Shown here piece after piece: positions 38,401 through 47,989 of a DNA stretch of 64,000 nt (its first letter is position 1; every line of letters begins with the position of its first letter). The notes beneath the pieces are model-generated. The model was not told the DNA's origin, searched no databases, and was given only the letters and a program-made list of their open reading frames with translations. The translations under genes and the position numbers were made by a program. Source of the stretch: Quillaja saponaria (lineage: Eukaryota; Streptophyta; Magnoliopsida; Fabales; Quillajaceae); contig CM055613.1 of NCBI GenBank assembly GCA_029379385.1, forward strand, positions 18,494,001 to 18,558,000, read 5' to 3'.

Positions 38401-39798
38401 GACTGCACAGCTTACCTTTACAGCTGCTTCTGGCCAAGCTGATGTGCCATCATTCTCGCCTTCTTCCATGCAACCTACACCAACGGCCTTTTCAGCTTCT
38501 ACCGGTCAGCTTGCATTACCATCTTTCTCTGTTCCAACTGGCCAGACTGCACAGCAACCATTTTCAGCTCCACCTGGCCAACCTGCACAGCAATCATATT
38601 CAGCTCCACCTGGCCAACCTGCACTGCAAGCCTTCTCTTCTCCAACCAGCCAACATATGCAGCAAGCATTTTCAGCTCCAACCATCCAAACTACACAGCC
38701 AACCTTCTTTTCTCATTCTGGTCAACCTCTATATTCAAATGGTAATATCTACAGCGAGTTCCACCCACAGCCCCCGCAGCCTCAAGCCGGACATATCAGC
38801 ACTGGGAACTTCCTTCCACAAGGATCTATGCTACCAGTTTCATCACGCATGGCTCCCCAAACTTCAGCACAGAGCAACTATTTTCCACATCAGGGAGGGT
38901 CAACTCCCATTACTTCACACACGACTACTCAAACTCTAAATGGACCTGTGCAGTTTAACAATGGAAAGTTCCATCCACAGCAGGGGGCCACAGCTCCAGT
39001 AAGTTCACATGTTACTCAACAGAAGCATCTAGGGCCTGGAGAAAACCAGAACAGTGATGTCCTGAGTAGCCTACTTGGTCAATCAGGAACAAATGCTGCT
39101 AATGCTTTACAGCATGGTAGTTCTTCTTCAACCGGATCTCTTTCTATGGTTCCTCAGCCATCCAAGGACAAGTTTGAGACAAAATCAACAGTTTGGGCAG
39201 ATACACTGAGCAGAGGACTGGTCAATTTGAATATATCTGGATGTGGGTGCTTAAACTTTTTCTATGTTTTGATATTTTATTCATTGTTTAAAAGAATATT
39301 TTGCTTAATGATTTTATGCTCATTTTTGCAGCTAAAACTAACCCATTGGCGGATATTGGAATTGATTTTGAAGCCATTAATCGGAAGGAAAAGAGGATGG
39401 AAAAGCCTGCTGCCAACCCCGTTATTTCAACAGTGACAATGGGTAAAGCTATGGGATCTGGTTCAGGTATAGGCCGTGCTGGTGCAGGTGCCGGTGCCAT
39501 AAGACCTCCACCAAACCATATGATGGGTTTGGGCATGGGAATGGGTATGGGTATGGGTGGTGGCTCTGGTGCTGGTATGGGTATGGGGGGTTATGGAGGT
39601 ATGAATCCATCCATGGGGATGGCGGTGGGAACTAATATGGGCATGGGAATGGGGATGAATGTGGGTATGGGGCAAGGAGTACAGATGCAACAACCTACTG
39701 GATTACCTCCTGGAACAAACATGTCTGGTAATTATAATCCCATGATGGGTTCAGGTGGTTATGCGCCTCAACAGCCATACGGTGGTGGTTACCGATGA
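29485..39798 (+). CDS. Epsin with ENTH domain (EPSIN2/EPSIN3-like clathrin adaptor)
   Basis: Coding exons: 29485-29519, 29792-29843, 30094-30173, 30255-30333, 30573-30656, 30755-30900, 31603-31962, 33278-33319, 33425-33520, 33598-33806, 37334-37512, 38078-39242, 39332-39798. All introns are GT-AG, phases agree and the total is 2994 bp (997 residues plus stop). Exons 1-6 (residues 1-158) encode the ENTH domain: [20 protein letters not shown] at the start, EPWGPHG, and [20 protein letters not shown]. By family knowledge this domain binds phosphoinositides and curves membranes at clathrin-coated TGN/endosomal or plasma-membrane sites. Exon 7 (159-278) is Asp/Arg/Tyr-rich. Exon 9 has [14 protein letters not shown]. 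Exons 11-12 have MDLLGSLSE (clathrin-box-like), EDPFGDSPF (DPF, adaptor binding) and DILADILPP. Exon 12 also has a Pro/Gln repeat, and exon 13 a Met/Gly-rich tail ending in GGGYR. The start is the first Met of the ENTH helix. Closest known plant relatives are Arabidopsis EPSIN2 and EPSIN3. The gene looks intact. Intron 10 (3.5 kb) and intron 11 carry transposons. Confidence 0.95.
29631..29678 (-). mobile_element. 48-bp LINE 3' tail with 15-bp target duplication
   Basis: The 48 bp contain cagccttatatcccaaat and tagttggggttggc, matching the 3' tails of the LINE copies at 34421 and 40660 in the same orientation. They are flanked by a perfect direct repeat TTTATGTGTACATAT (29616-29630 and 29679-29693). 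This is an extremely 5'-truncated insertion, in intron 1 of the epsin coding region. Confidence 0.85.
34421..36154 (-). pseudogene. RTE-like LINE fragment (reverse transcriptase), in epsin intron 10
   Basis: On the - strand, 36179-35874 reads [20 protein letters not shown], then [20 protein letters not shown], the RT palm motifs of plant RTE-type LINEs. Further down, about 35760-35690 matches the TEYMEC segment seen in the second copy. The 3' tail at 34421 (top strand caactcaactaagcc, then ttagttgggtcggcta) is shared with 29631 and 40660. The copy is 5'-truncated inside RT. Flanks gaaattttataatata (34405-34420) and aaaattttaaaataca (36155-36170) are an imperfect 16-bp duplication with three mismatches. 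A hAT MITE has inserted at 34559-35180, and 32 bp are duplicated at 35243-35274 and 35281-35312. It is antisense to the epsin gene. Confidence 0.88.
34559..35180. mobile_element. hAT-type MITE (622 bp) inside the LINE
   Basis: The ends are inverted: CAGTGTTATCAAAGG on the left and, as complement of the right end, CAATGTTATCAAAGG. The similarity continues into ctcaaagcgcacctaggcg on the left and a related gtgcacctgaggctc on the right. Direct flanks are ATGTAAGT (34551-34558) and ATGTAAAT (35181-35188), an 8-bp duplication with one mismatch. The 8-bp duplication and CA(A/G)TG termini are hallmarks of the hAT superfamily. There is no ORF, so it is non-autonomous. Confidence 0.85.
37747..37850 (+). 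mobile_element. tRNA-type SINE (104 bp) in epsin intron 11
   Basis: The element has a Pol III box A (TAGCTCAAGCGG, 37759-37770) and a box B-like word (GAGTTCGGGC, 37800-37809) spaced 29 bp apart. It ends in an A run (37840-37850). It is flanked by a perfect 14-bp direct repeat TTTGAGCTTCATGA (37733-37746 and 37851-37864). It lies in sense with the epsin gene. It is short for a plant SINE, so it may be a minimal family or be internally deleted. Confidence 0.9.
38417..38704 (+). repeat. 36-bp coding repeat in epsin exon 12 (8 units of 12 residues)
   Basis: Eight consecutive 12-residue units follow the pattern (F/Y)S-P-GQ-AQQ-. They run from [12 protein letters not shown] through [12 protein letters not shown] and [12 protein letters not shown] to [12 protein letters not shown]. 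The middle two are nearly identical at DNA level (ttcagctccacctggccaac in both). The array is in frame, so unit gain or loss would not break the gene. It forms part of the disordered, adaptor-binding tail. Confidence 0.9.
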
Positions 39799-40149
39799 GT
39801 TTGAGCGACTTCATATTTTAGGAGTAATATACGTGTTTTTGTTGAAGACGTGGAAAAGCTTGACTTGGAATACCAATGTACGTTGGCATTAAGCCCTTCA
39901 CAATGGCCATTCACGTTTGAAATTATAGTTGTAATTTTCTGCAAATTGACCCTCTGTGATGTTTATTCTTCGTTTACATTTGATTTTATCATTCTTTTCA
40001 GGTCACAGGTTCTGTAGGTCCTCATCAGCTTTTGTGATTTGTGTAATAGGGAGAATAACCTTCTGGGTTATTGCTTTTCTTGATTTTTTCCCTTGTATTT
40101 TTTGACATACTGTTAATGATTTATAATGGTTCGCAATTAGCCGAATAAA
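39799..40149 (+). other. Epsin 3' UTR with polyadenylation signal
   Basis: Sequence after the stop codon is non-coding. An AATAAA lies at 40144-40149, and a T/G-rich region precedes it. A splice-acceptor-like ttcttttcag|gtcac at about 40000 suggests an optional 3' UTR intron. This is inference from signals only. Confidence 0.55.
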
Positions 40150-40659
40150 AACATTCTTTTCTCTAATTTTTAATTTCATATCAACTTTTAAGTTAAGGAG
40201 ATTAACAATCTAACACTTTCTTTGAATTGGTGCACATATGTTTTGTAGTTCTGGACCATAGATTACAGTTTTGGTCGATCTGTATTGCTAGTATTAGTGA
40301 ATAGATTAATTCGTTATGAAATTCGGCCTTCGTGTTATGCATAAATTGTGTTAAATAATATTTGAAAAATATATTTTTCTTATTTTGTGAAATTTATTAT
40401 TTACATTATTAATTATATGTATTATTTTATTGTAAATGTATTAGTTCCGAAGAGAAAATTAAGCGATTGTCATATTAAAAAATTTGGATTCAAATCCAAA
40501 TTTAGATTTTACTTAATATTTGAATTCAAATTCGATAATTTGACATTAGACAAATAGTTTGAATTAGTATTTGAAAAAATATGTTTTATTAAAAAAAATT
40601 AAATAAAAATATTACTTTTTATAATTTCTTTTTTACCAAATTTTTTTAGATATTTAAAC

Positions 40660-41606
40660 TCAACTCAACTAAGTCTTAAATCTCAAACTAGTTAAAGTTG
40701 AATATATGAATTATTTTCCTTTATTCACATAGATCCAATATATCACTTTCAGTAATGTCTAAAGCAATCATATCAATCTTAATGATTGCCCCTCATAAGA
40801 TTTAATCTCTCTTTACCACGTCTAATACATACCACTGCATCAAGTCATCTTTCCAAACTATGCCGTCCATTGGCCGACGTTTATGTCCAAATCAATGTAA
40901 ACGATTCTCCTTCATTTTCTCTTCGATTGGTGCTATCTCCACTTTCTTACGGATCTCTTCATTTCGTATTCTATCCTTTTAAGTCTAGTCATCCATTTCA
41001 ACGTCGCATTTTGGCTACTCCCATCTTATGTGTGTTGTTTCTTAATTGCCAACATTCGAAATCATACAACATAGTCAGTCTCACTACTATCCTATAGAAT
41101 TTTTCTTTCAATCTATTCAGGATTTTAGGATCACAAAATCCTGAATTTTACTATCCTATAGAATTTTACTATCTTATAGAATTTTGCTACTTCACCCACC
41201 TTGCATTGATCTAATTATTCATATCATGTTTAATTGCGACATTTTTTTGTATAAATGAACCTAAATACTTAAATACATCTTTTATAAAAATTGCCTGACC
41301 ATCCAAAGTTATTTCAGTCGAGCCTCCTCTAGTGTCACAGAAATTGCACTCCATATACTTAGTTTTCATCCAACTCAACTTAAGACCTTTATATTCTAAT
41401 GTGTTCTTCGATAATTCTAATTTAGAATTTAAACATTTTCTAGTTTCGTCTGCCAACACAATATTGTAGACTAAAAACATGCACCAGGGAGTCGAAGCCT
41501 TATCTTGAATAACCTAAGCTCATCCATAACTAGAGCAAGTAGGTAGAGGTTTGAAGATGAACCTTGTTAGACACTTATCGTGATTAGAAACTCTCCATTC
41601 ATACCA
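40660..41606 (-). pseudogene. RTE-like LINE fragment (second copy)
   Basis: On the - strand, 41480-41211 reads VLADETRKCLNSKLELSKNT, then KTKYMECNFCDTRGG, then DVFKYLGSFIQKN. This is the segment after the RT catalytic box in plant RTE-type LINEs ([12 protein letters not shown], then TEYMECNF, then FRYLGSIIQ). The frame is then lost. Its 3' tail (40660-40760) matches those at 34421 and 29631. The copy starts inside RT at about 41606, where homology to 35990 stops. An aattttactatc-tatagaatttt motif is repeated at 41148-41190. It lies just downstream of the epsin 3' end. Confidence 0.85.
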
Positions 41607-42093
41607 TTTTCATTCAATATTTTACAAGCATTAACAATCTTTATTCAGTATATGACTCGTATATATAACCAAACCCTTATAATATACAACAAATATCAAG
41701 CTTCCCAAGATAAAAAGGGCTTCATCACTTCATATGGCAAAAGAACCAAGGGTTTTCCAAAATATGATATAATAATGATTTACTAAATAAAAAATCTTTT
41801 AGAAAGAAAACATTGATAAAATTCAAACCCTTAATAAACCTATTTGACTAGATAAGTAGGATCTAATAAAAAATATAAGACTATTTGACTAGATAAGCAT
41901 TATCTAATAATTTATGGATGAGACAAAAAAAAGAAAAAAAAAACTTTGGACAAAGTTTAAAGTATGGAGGTGCCATTTTTTTATAAATAGAACTTATTGA
42001 TGAAAAAATGCTCAAGGGTTGAAACACCGTATGAGAGATATTTTGTTCGAAGTTATATTTTTTGTGAGCCCTATTATGTTCCCACAAACATAC

Positions 42094-42313
42094 CACTGGT
42101 AAAGCAGTACTGAAATCCAGCTCTTTCAACAAGCTTCGCACTGACAGCATCGTAACAAGCGAGGCCTTGTTGAACTCCCGGTGAATCAAGAATTCGCCTG
42201 AGCACCTTGGCAGGAGCCTCAATTACAGACTCCCTGTCAAATGAGCAATCAATGGTTTCTGAGAACCCTTTTGCTGATAGCAAATGTACTATCAGTAAAT
42301 AAAGAAGTGACAT
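42094..42313 (-). pseudogene. Orphan first exon of a carboxyvinyl-carboxyphosphonate phosphorylmutase-like gene
   Basis: On the - strand, from Met at 42313, the frame reads MSLLYLLIVHLL and then SVIEAPAKVLRRILDSPG, VQQGLACYDAVSAKLVERAG and FQYCFTSG. The last three segments match the start of the plant isocitrate lyase/PEP mutase family annotated as carboxyvinyl-carboxyphosphonate phosphorylmutase, which begins ASPAKALRRILETPGVHQGP by family knowledge. The exon ends at a proper donor, TG|GTATGTTTG (42094/42093). No further exon is found down to the LINE at 41606, so the catalytic barrel is missing. The N-terminal leader is hydrophobic and unlike the usual transit peptide. An ATG further upstream at 42385 is possible but gives an unlikely leader. 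It is probably a duplicated gene fragment. Confidence 0.7.
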
Positions 42314-42399
42314 GCTACTATTCTTGAATTTAATTAAGTATATTAGTATATTATAATCGTATTTATTAACAGTATATATATCCACTTAAAATCGATCAA

Positions 42400-43376
42400 A
42401 TAATCTTAATAAAAAAATAAATATAATAGAAATACAGTTGGTTTTGATTCTTGAAATATAGTATGCTCTTCTCGTGATTTGAATTTTTAAGTGTCTCTTG
42501 TTTAACATTATTTGCTCAAAAACAATCTTCTATGAATAAAATTATTTATAAATACAGAAATCTATTATTTGATTGTTCACATAAACAAGCACAATGCCGC
42601 TCAATTTGATTTGTTTTCAAGTTGATTAAAACATAAAAAACGAGCTAACAGTAAAGGAACTTCATAGAAAAATGAAGACCAAAGTCAAACTGGTTTTTCT
42701 CTGCAGCCAGAAACTTTTCAAACTGAATAGATATCTGGTGTCATTGCATATTAATAAGTGTTCAACTTTTTTTGCTAGAACATAAAGAAAACCATTGTAT
42801 ATAAATTAATATATTGAAACAATTAAATGAGATTTCGTCCGCCGAAAGCATTACAAATATCTCAAGTTTCAAACAAGCATCATTTTTCACACGAGATGTC
42901 AGCACAACGTGCCATTAGGTAAAGGAGAAATTGAAAAAATGCAAAAAAAAAAAAAAAGAAAAAAAAAAGGAAGACGGATCATACTCTACTTCCCAAATCA
43001 AATTTAACTAGGCAGTGTGAGTGTTGTGTACATTTGGCATAAGTTTAAATTCTAACGGTGTTCACAATTCTAAGGAGAATTCAGAGAATTACTTTTACTC
43101 GCTACTAGATACTTGAACAGGTGTTGCTTAACCCACGTTAAGCAGAAACCCACCTCTTGTACTATCAGGTCAATACTGTTCTGGAGAAGGAAAATCATAT
43201 TAAGAAACTTGGAAGTACACAACACATTATATGATCTGCCATGTTAAGAGCGTAGTACTGCTAGTATTATTACTGAATATGCTCTGCAGGAAGTGGAAAA
43301 CTATACCACCTGATGTGGTGCAAATACATGTCAGATCTCCAAAGACAATCACAAAGGATAACTGTGTAAAAAGAAA
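42400..43376. other. Intergenic spacer
   Basis: AT-rich, with A runs at 42940-42970. No gene is recognised. The part next to 43376 is probably the 3' UTR of the PORR gene. Confidence 0.5.
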
Positions 43377-44654
43377 TCAGCATAATCCATTTATAGGTTC
43401 ATCAGATTCATATTCAGAGAACATTTTACAATCTGACTCTTCTTCATGAGTATGTCTATCAGTAATTTCATAATTATTAACTTTCACTGATACATTTTCC
43501 GCTGAAACAGTACCTGCGCAATTTTTGTATAACCCCCTGCTCCTATCAAGCAGCCCTTTATTCAACAAGCTCCCAAACTTTTCTCTGACCTCTACAAGGG
43601 GGTGTGTCTGCATGAGTTGCTGACCATTGTAGGCTTCTCTAAGAACAACAGTCTGAGTGTCACACTTCTTAGAAATGTAAAAAATACCAGGATGACGCTC
43701 AAACACTTTAGTAAACTTCTGTGGCAATGCAAGTGGTTTACGGAGGTTACTCACATTCTTACGGTCAGTTTTCTTCTGTACAGTAAGGTGGAGGAGCTCA
43801 TGAAAGACTCCAACTATCCTCTTCTCAGATACATCTGTACGGGGATCCAAATGGGAGGGATCAGAGTAAGGAGATGTATATGGAAGCCTCTGCCATTCTT
43901 TTAACCACTCCATGCATTTTCTCTTCAACCCAAAGCCCCTAGTGAATCCAATTGGAAAGGATAAGGATCCTTTCGTTATGTCTTCTTCCCTCTGTTGCAG
44001 AGGAGCATTCTTCTGCAACTGGGAGACAGCAAGTGTATCATCCCAGTATAATAGTTTCAAGCCAACACGACCATCAGGTAGATGAACCAAAGAGAATATA
44101 TCAGGGTGATCTGAAACAAAAGAATGATGATAATCGTATGGTAAACCCATGTCCCATTTTAGTTGGTCAATTGTTTGTAATGGAAGAGTCGTATCTCTTG
44201 TGAGCATAAGCAGTTTGCAGAGTCTATTCCGAACATCCAGCTGATTCTGCTGAAGGACATAAAGTTCTTCTTGGAAAAGCACCAAGGCTTCACAAGTCAA
44301 GCTAAAACAAGGTACACGAGTGCCTCCACTATCAAGAACATGAGACTCGTGAAAGACTGTAGGATATCTCCTAATAAAGGACGAGAGCTTGAGATCATGA
44401 GGAAGACCAAGTTGCCCACGATGTCGAGACAAGTGGTATATTGGGGGGCAGCATTTGGGAGAGGAATAGATAATTGATACCAGAATGGAGGCAGCTTTAA
44501 GATCCCTATCACCAGTCACAACTGCATCCAATGTCCTATCTTTCACCCATTTCAATTTTATGTTCACCAAACTACATTTCTGCTGGTAACTATATCCTTT
44601 ATGGCATCCATGGAGGAAACCATGGCCTCTAGTAAATAACCAACGCAACATCAC
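43377..44654 (-). CDS. PORR-domain protein (plant organelle RNA recognition, WTF1-like)
   Basis: A single uninterrupted frame of 425 residues. An Arg/His-containing, acid-free N-terminus (MMLRWLFTRGHGFLHGC, residues 1-30) fits a mitochondrial or plastid targeting peptide. The PORR domain follows from about residue 33 to 365, with KWVKDRTLDAVVTGD at its start, then GLPHDLKLSSFIRRYPTVFH, then MGLPYDYHHSFVSDHPDIF, then LHLTVQKKTDRKNVSNLRKP and LPQKFTKVFERHPGIFYIS. These repeats of 'F..RYP..F' type are the family hallmark. Family members (WTF1, RPD1, WTF9) bind organellar group II introns and promote their splicing. The C-terminal tail (after about 370) is hydrophilic and acidic. Length fits the family. 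The start is the first Met of the frame; a second Met follows directly. No frame damage is seen. The gene is transcribed away from 46 kb toward the epsin 3' end, convergent with it. Confidence 0.92.
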   Translation of the reverse strand: MMLRWLFTRGHGFLHGCHKGYSYQQKCSLVNIKLKWVKDRTLDAVVTGDRDLKAASILVSIIYSSPKCCPPIYHLSRHRGQLGLPHDLKLSSFIRRYPTVFHESHVLDSGGTRVPCFSLTCEALVLFQEELYVLQQNQLDVRNRLCKLLMLTRDTTLPLQTIDQLKWDMGLPYDYHHSFVSDHPDIFSLVHLPDGRVGLKLLYWDDTLAVSQLQKNAPLQQREEDITKGSLSFPIGFTRGFGLKRKCMEWLKEWQRLPYTSPYSDPSHLDPRTDVSEKRIVGVFHELLHLTVQKKTDRKNVSNLRKPLALPQKFTKVFERHPGIFYISKKCDTQTVVLREAYNGQQLMQTHPLVEVREKFGSLLNKGLLDRSRGLYKNCAGTVSAENVSVKVNNYEITDRHTHEEESDCKMFSEYESDEPINGLC

Positions 44655-45965
44655 ACAAAATAAATAACATACTGCACTATAATGCCTGCTCTGTTCATTG
44701 AAATCAACAGTCTTTCTCAGGTGTAGTTACGGTCAGTAGTAAACCAACAGCATCACAAAACCTTAAAGTAAGCAACAATATCTGGTGGTTATCCTCCAAG
44801 AAGCCAATAACACAAGTGAAATCAGATCTATTACAAACTATGATTAGAAACCAATAACCTAGGTATATGTAAAGCAGATTTAACAGCAATCAGTTAATTT
44901 ATCCAGTTTTCTGCGCCTCTATAAGCCAAATAGGCTAGAGGACAACTGCAACAATATCAACAGACACCATCCAAAAATAAATGCAGGAAAGTAACAGAAA
45001 CCACACAGGTTTACCAAAAAGAAACATTTTGAGGATACATACAGTTTTCTACAAATTAAACCGAGGCTTAATTCAGGAAGAATTTAAAAGATCAAAGAAA
45101 ATGATCACATTGCATACCTTGGCTGAGACTAGTTGGTTGAACTCATAGTCTCATCAAGAGCATGCTCAGTCATTAACCACAAATAGTACATTATAGAATA
45201 ACCTCAAGATAACTTCCATATTGAACAAATAATAGTACCCAAAAAAATGACGTTCATCTACAATTATATATACCATCCCGGAGATTGACTAGCCGAATAA
45301 TGAAAAATGGTGAAAAAACATGTCAATGTAGAAAGTTGTGTTCAATTATTGGAAAATGGGTTCTCGTTTCTTTTGGAAAAAAAAGAAGAAAAGAATCATT
45401 TACCCAAAGATAAGAAACATACAACAGAAAGCAGACTCAAATATTGTGCAAGAATGCTAATTTTGGACTAAAATCTAAGTTTTACTACTCTCCCTGCGCC
45501 AGAAAGTTAATTCCAGAATCCCACAAGCATAAATATTTAAATTTATAAAAAGAAAGAAAACGACCCGAGCAAGGGCACTTACCAGACCTGAGTTTCTGAT
45601 TGATTATTCCTTTCGAACTCGCCCAGTTGAATTCAATCCAGTACACCTATCAAAGAGAAAGCCAAACAAAAGATTACATATCAGGTGGCTGTTGCTTTGG
45701 CTGGATAATGAGAAGCACTGAGATTGAAAGGGCTTTCGTTTTCTGAGTAATTAGCTGTTCTGTGCCAATCGGAGGAGTTTTTGTACCTTTCAGCTGCTGG
45801 GTCTTGTCATATAGCTGTGCTGGCTTGCCGCCGGATAATACCTCCGGCCAAAGTACCCAAAGAGTATTGTATAGCCGATGAAGGTAATGGGTTTCCTGTC
45901 TCGGAAAAACTGCGGGGGGCAAACTTCTATGTATAAGGTTTAAAGTAGGGGATTTGATAAACATG
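44655..45965 (-). promoter_or_regulatory. Probable spliced 5' leader and promoter side of the PORR gene
   Basis: Several splice-like signals are seen on the - strand: a donor CTG|GTAAGTGCC near 45583, a donor GCCAAG|GTATGC near 45118, and an acceptor TGCAG at about 44672, just before the start codon. They suggest one or two 5' UTR introns. An apparent short ORF at 45674-45964 (- strand) has no recognised relatives and could be leader sequence. Nothing else is identified here. Confidence 0.45.
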
Positions 45966-47989
45966 TGAACATAGGGGAAAAGAGAAAAACAGGGGTTGAA
46001 GCCCCCACCCCCCCCTCTTTTTTTTTTGGTCCACCGTCGAGTACCTTCACACTCTTTCTCCCTTACTCTTCCGTCTCCTATTTTCCACCCTCTTAATTCC
46101 TGACTTTCAAAATTTTCCTCAAATCCTTTGAAGAATACAGTAAGTAATTGTTTTAAAAGTCTAACTGGGTCAAGTTGTGCAAGAAAACTATTTTAGTGAT
46201 TCAACCGTGTACCGGTGTCTAGTTAACTCCTCAATCAATGAGCCGTATTATTATTGTGCATTTTAACTTACAAAATATATTTGTTATTACTTTTCTTTCT
46301 TACTCCTTTTTTCATACTTGCTATTTTTGGTTATACTAAGTTTAAAATTTAAGATTTATTTGAAAGTGTTTGATTGTAATAGTAATTGAATTGTAACTCC
46401 AAGAAGAGACTAAAAGTTTGAATCCTATAGACGTCTCTTTAAAAAAGGACAATAATCGTATCGCTCTTTAGATCCGAACGAGATTAGGCTCACATCCTTT
46501 TGAGAATATTTTTAGGAAAATCAAAAAAAAAAAATCTAATTTATTCATCTAATTAGATGAGTATAAATAAAATTATTTAAAAATACTATAAAATATTATG
46601 AACTTTGATATTATTTTATTAGATGATACTTTAAATTTAAATATCATATATTAATTTCTATTTATTTTATATAATAAAATATTTTATTATTATTTTTAAT
46701 TGTGTATTTTAATTTTATTGTATTAGTTGATAACATTAGTTAGTAATAAGTTCTATATATGACGATAATACATCAGAAACTAACTTTTATAATATAATTT
46801 TATATTTTTCATATTATGAATTAATTAAAATTAATATTTAATTTAATAACTTATGGTTACTCTATGTTAATGTAACAAAATACATAAGTAAGTATAATTA
46901 AAAATAAAATTCATGAGATAAATTTTTCTTTAATTTTTACAAGTAAGTACAATTAAAACTTCAATTCACGATATAATTTTTTTTTAATGTTAGAAGAATA
47001 ATTAAGAAAATTATAAGATTTAAAAAAAAAATTGTAATCTATTTGAAATTTAATAATTTAATAATAATAATTAAAGGTTACTCTACTTTAATAAATAACT
47101 ATGTAAATATATTTAAAAATTAAAGTCATAATATAAATTTATAAATATTTTAACTCTTAAGATAGAAGAAGAATTAAAAAAAAACTATTATAAGAGTTAG
47201 AAGAAAAAAAAAAAGATATGTATCAAAAGCACAATATTTTAATATTATGAAATAATAATTAAAAGTTACTTTTTGTTAAAATAACTAAAAATAAATATAA
47301 TTTATAAAATTTTCTTTTAATTCTTAAAATTGAAGGAATAAATAATAAATTTTATAATTTTTTTTTAAAAAAATTTGATTCCTAAAATTGAGAATAATTA
47401 GAAAGAAAAAAAAATTGCAAAAATTTTTATAAACCTATTAGTATTAAAAGAGTCTGTTTGTGTTTACTTAAAATTATTTGAGTATAATTGATAATCAGAT
47501 TCTTTATTTGATAAAATAATTGTTTAGTTATTATTTTCTATTAAAATTACCAAAAGGGGTATTGAAGTTAAGTTGTGGCCAATGAACCAAAATTCTTTTC
47601 AAGATACATTTTGATAAGTCTAAAATAGAAATGAATTAAGAAACAACATGGAAAGCTACATTTTTTAGAAATGCATGAAAATATATATAAAACATAAATT
47701 ATAATAACTGTAAATATCCAACATAATTAATTTAATACAGAAAATATTAATCAATATATATAAAAGTAAAAATCTTAACATAGACATATAAAATTGAATA
47801 AAAAAAATTCTAATTATAATCATATCCAACCAGTTGTGGAGTGTTTAGCAGGTGCATATCCAAAATATTGAAATTGTCTAAGAGAAAATTGATAATATTG
47901 TTCAATACAGGTACATTACTCATAATAGTTTATTGAGATGAAGGAAATAAGCCTCATTTTTTTAAAAATCTTCTACATTGTATACACGA
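45966..47989. other. AT-rich intergenic DNA
   Basis: Apart from a C-run/T-run (46005-46028) near the PORR promoter side, the region is extremely A/T-rich and holds no gene. A loose tandem pattern is noted separately at 46840-47400. Confidence 0.6.
46840..47400. repeat. Degenerate AT-rich tandem units, about 200 bp
   Basis: Three units each start with taat-a-ttaaaggttactct-like sequence (about 46845, 47060 and 47245). Each continues with an aataaat/aattaaaa block and ends in an aattcttaaaa-tagaagaa-like block. They are strongly diverged, so the call rests on the ordered recurrence of the ggttact word and the end block. Confidence 0.4.

Noticed and set aside
38442..38939. His/Leu-rich 165-codon frame
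   Set aside because: Shadow of the Pro/Gln repeat in exon 12.
37904..39436. 510-codon open frame on the + strand
   Set aside because: It is epsin exon 12 with flanking intron sequence read through. The acceptor at 38077, the donor at 39243 and the acceptor at 39331 give a frame that continues into the next exon.
43602..44477. Several + strand frames opposite the PORR gene
   Set aside because: All are shadows; none has a domain and the - strand frame is complete with family motifs.
45674..45964. 96-codon - strand frame upstream of the PORR gene as a separate gene
   Set aside because: No recognised domain, and position and splice signals fit a spliced 5' leader better.
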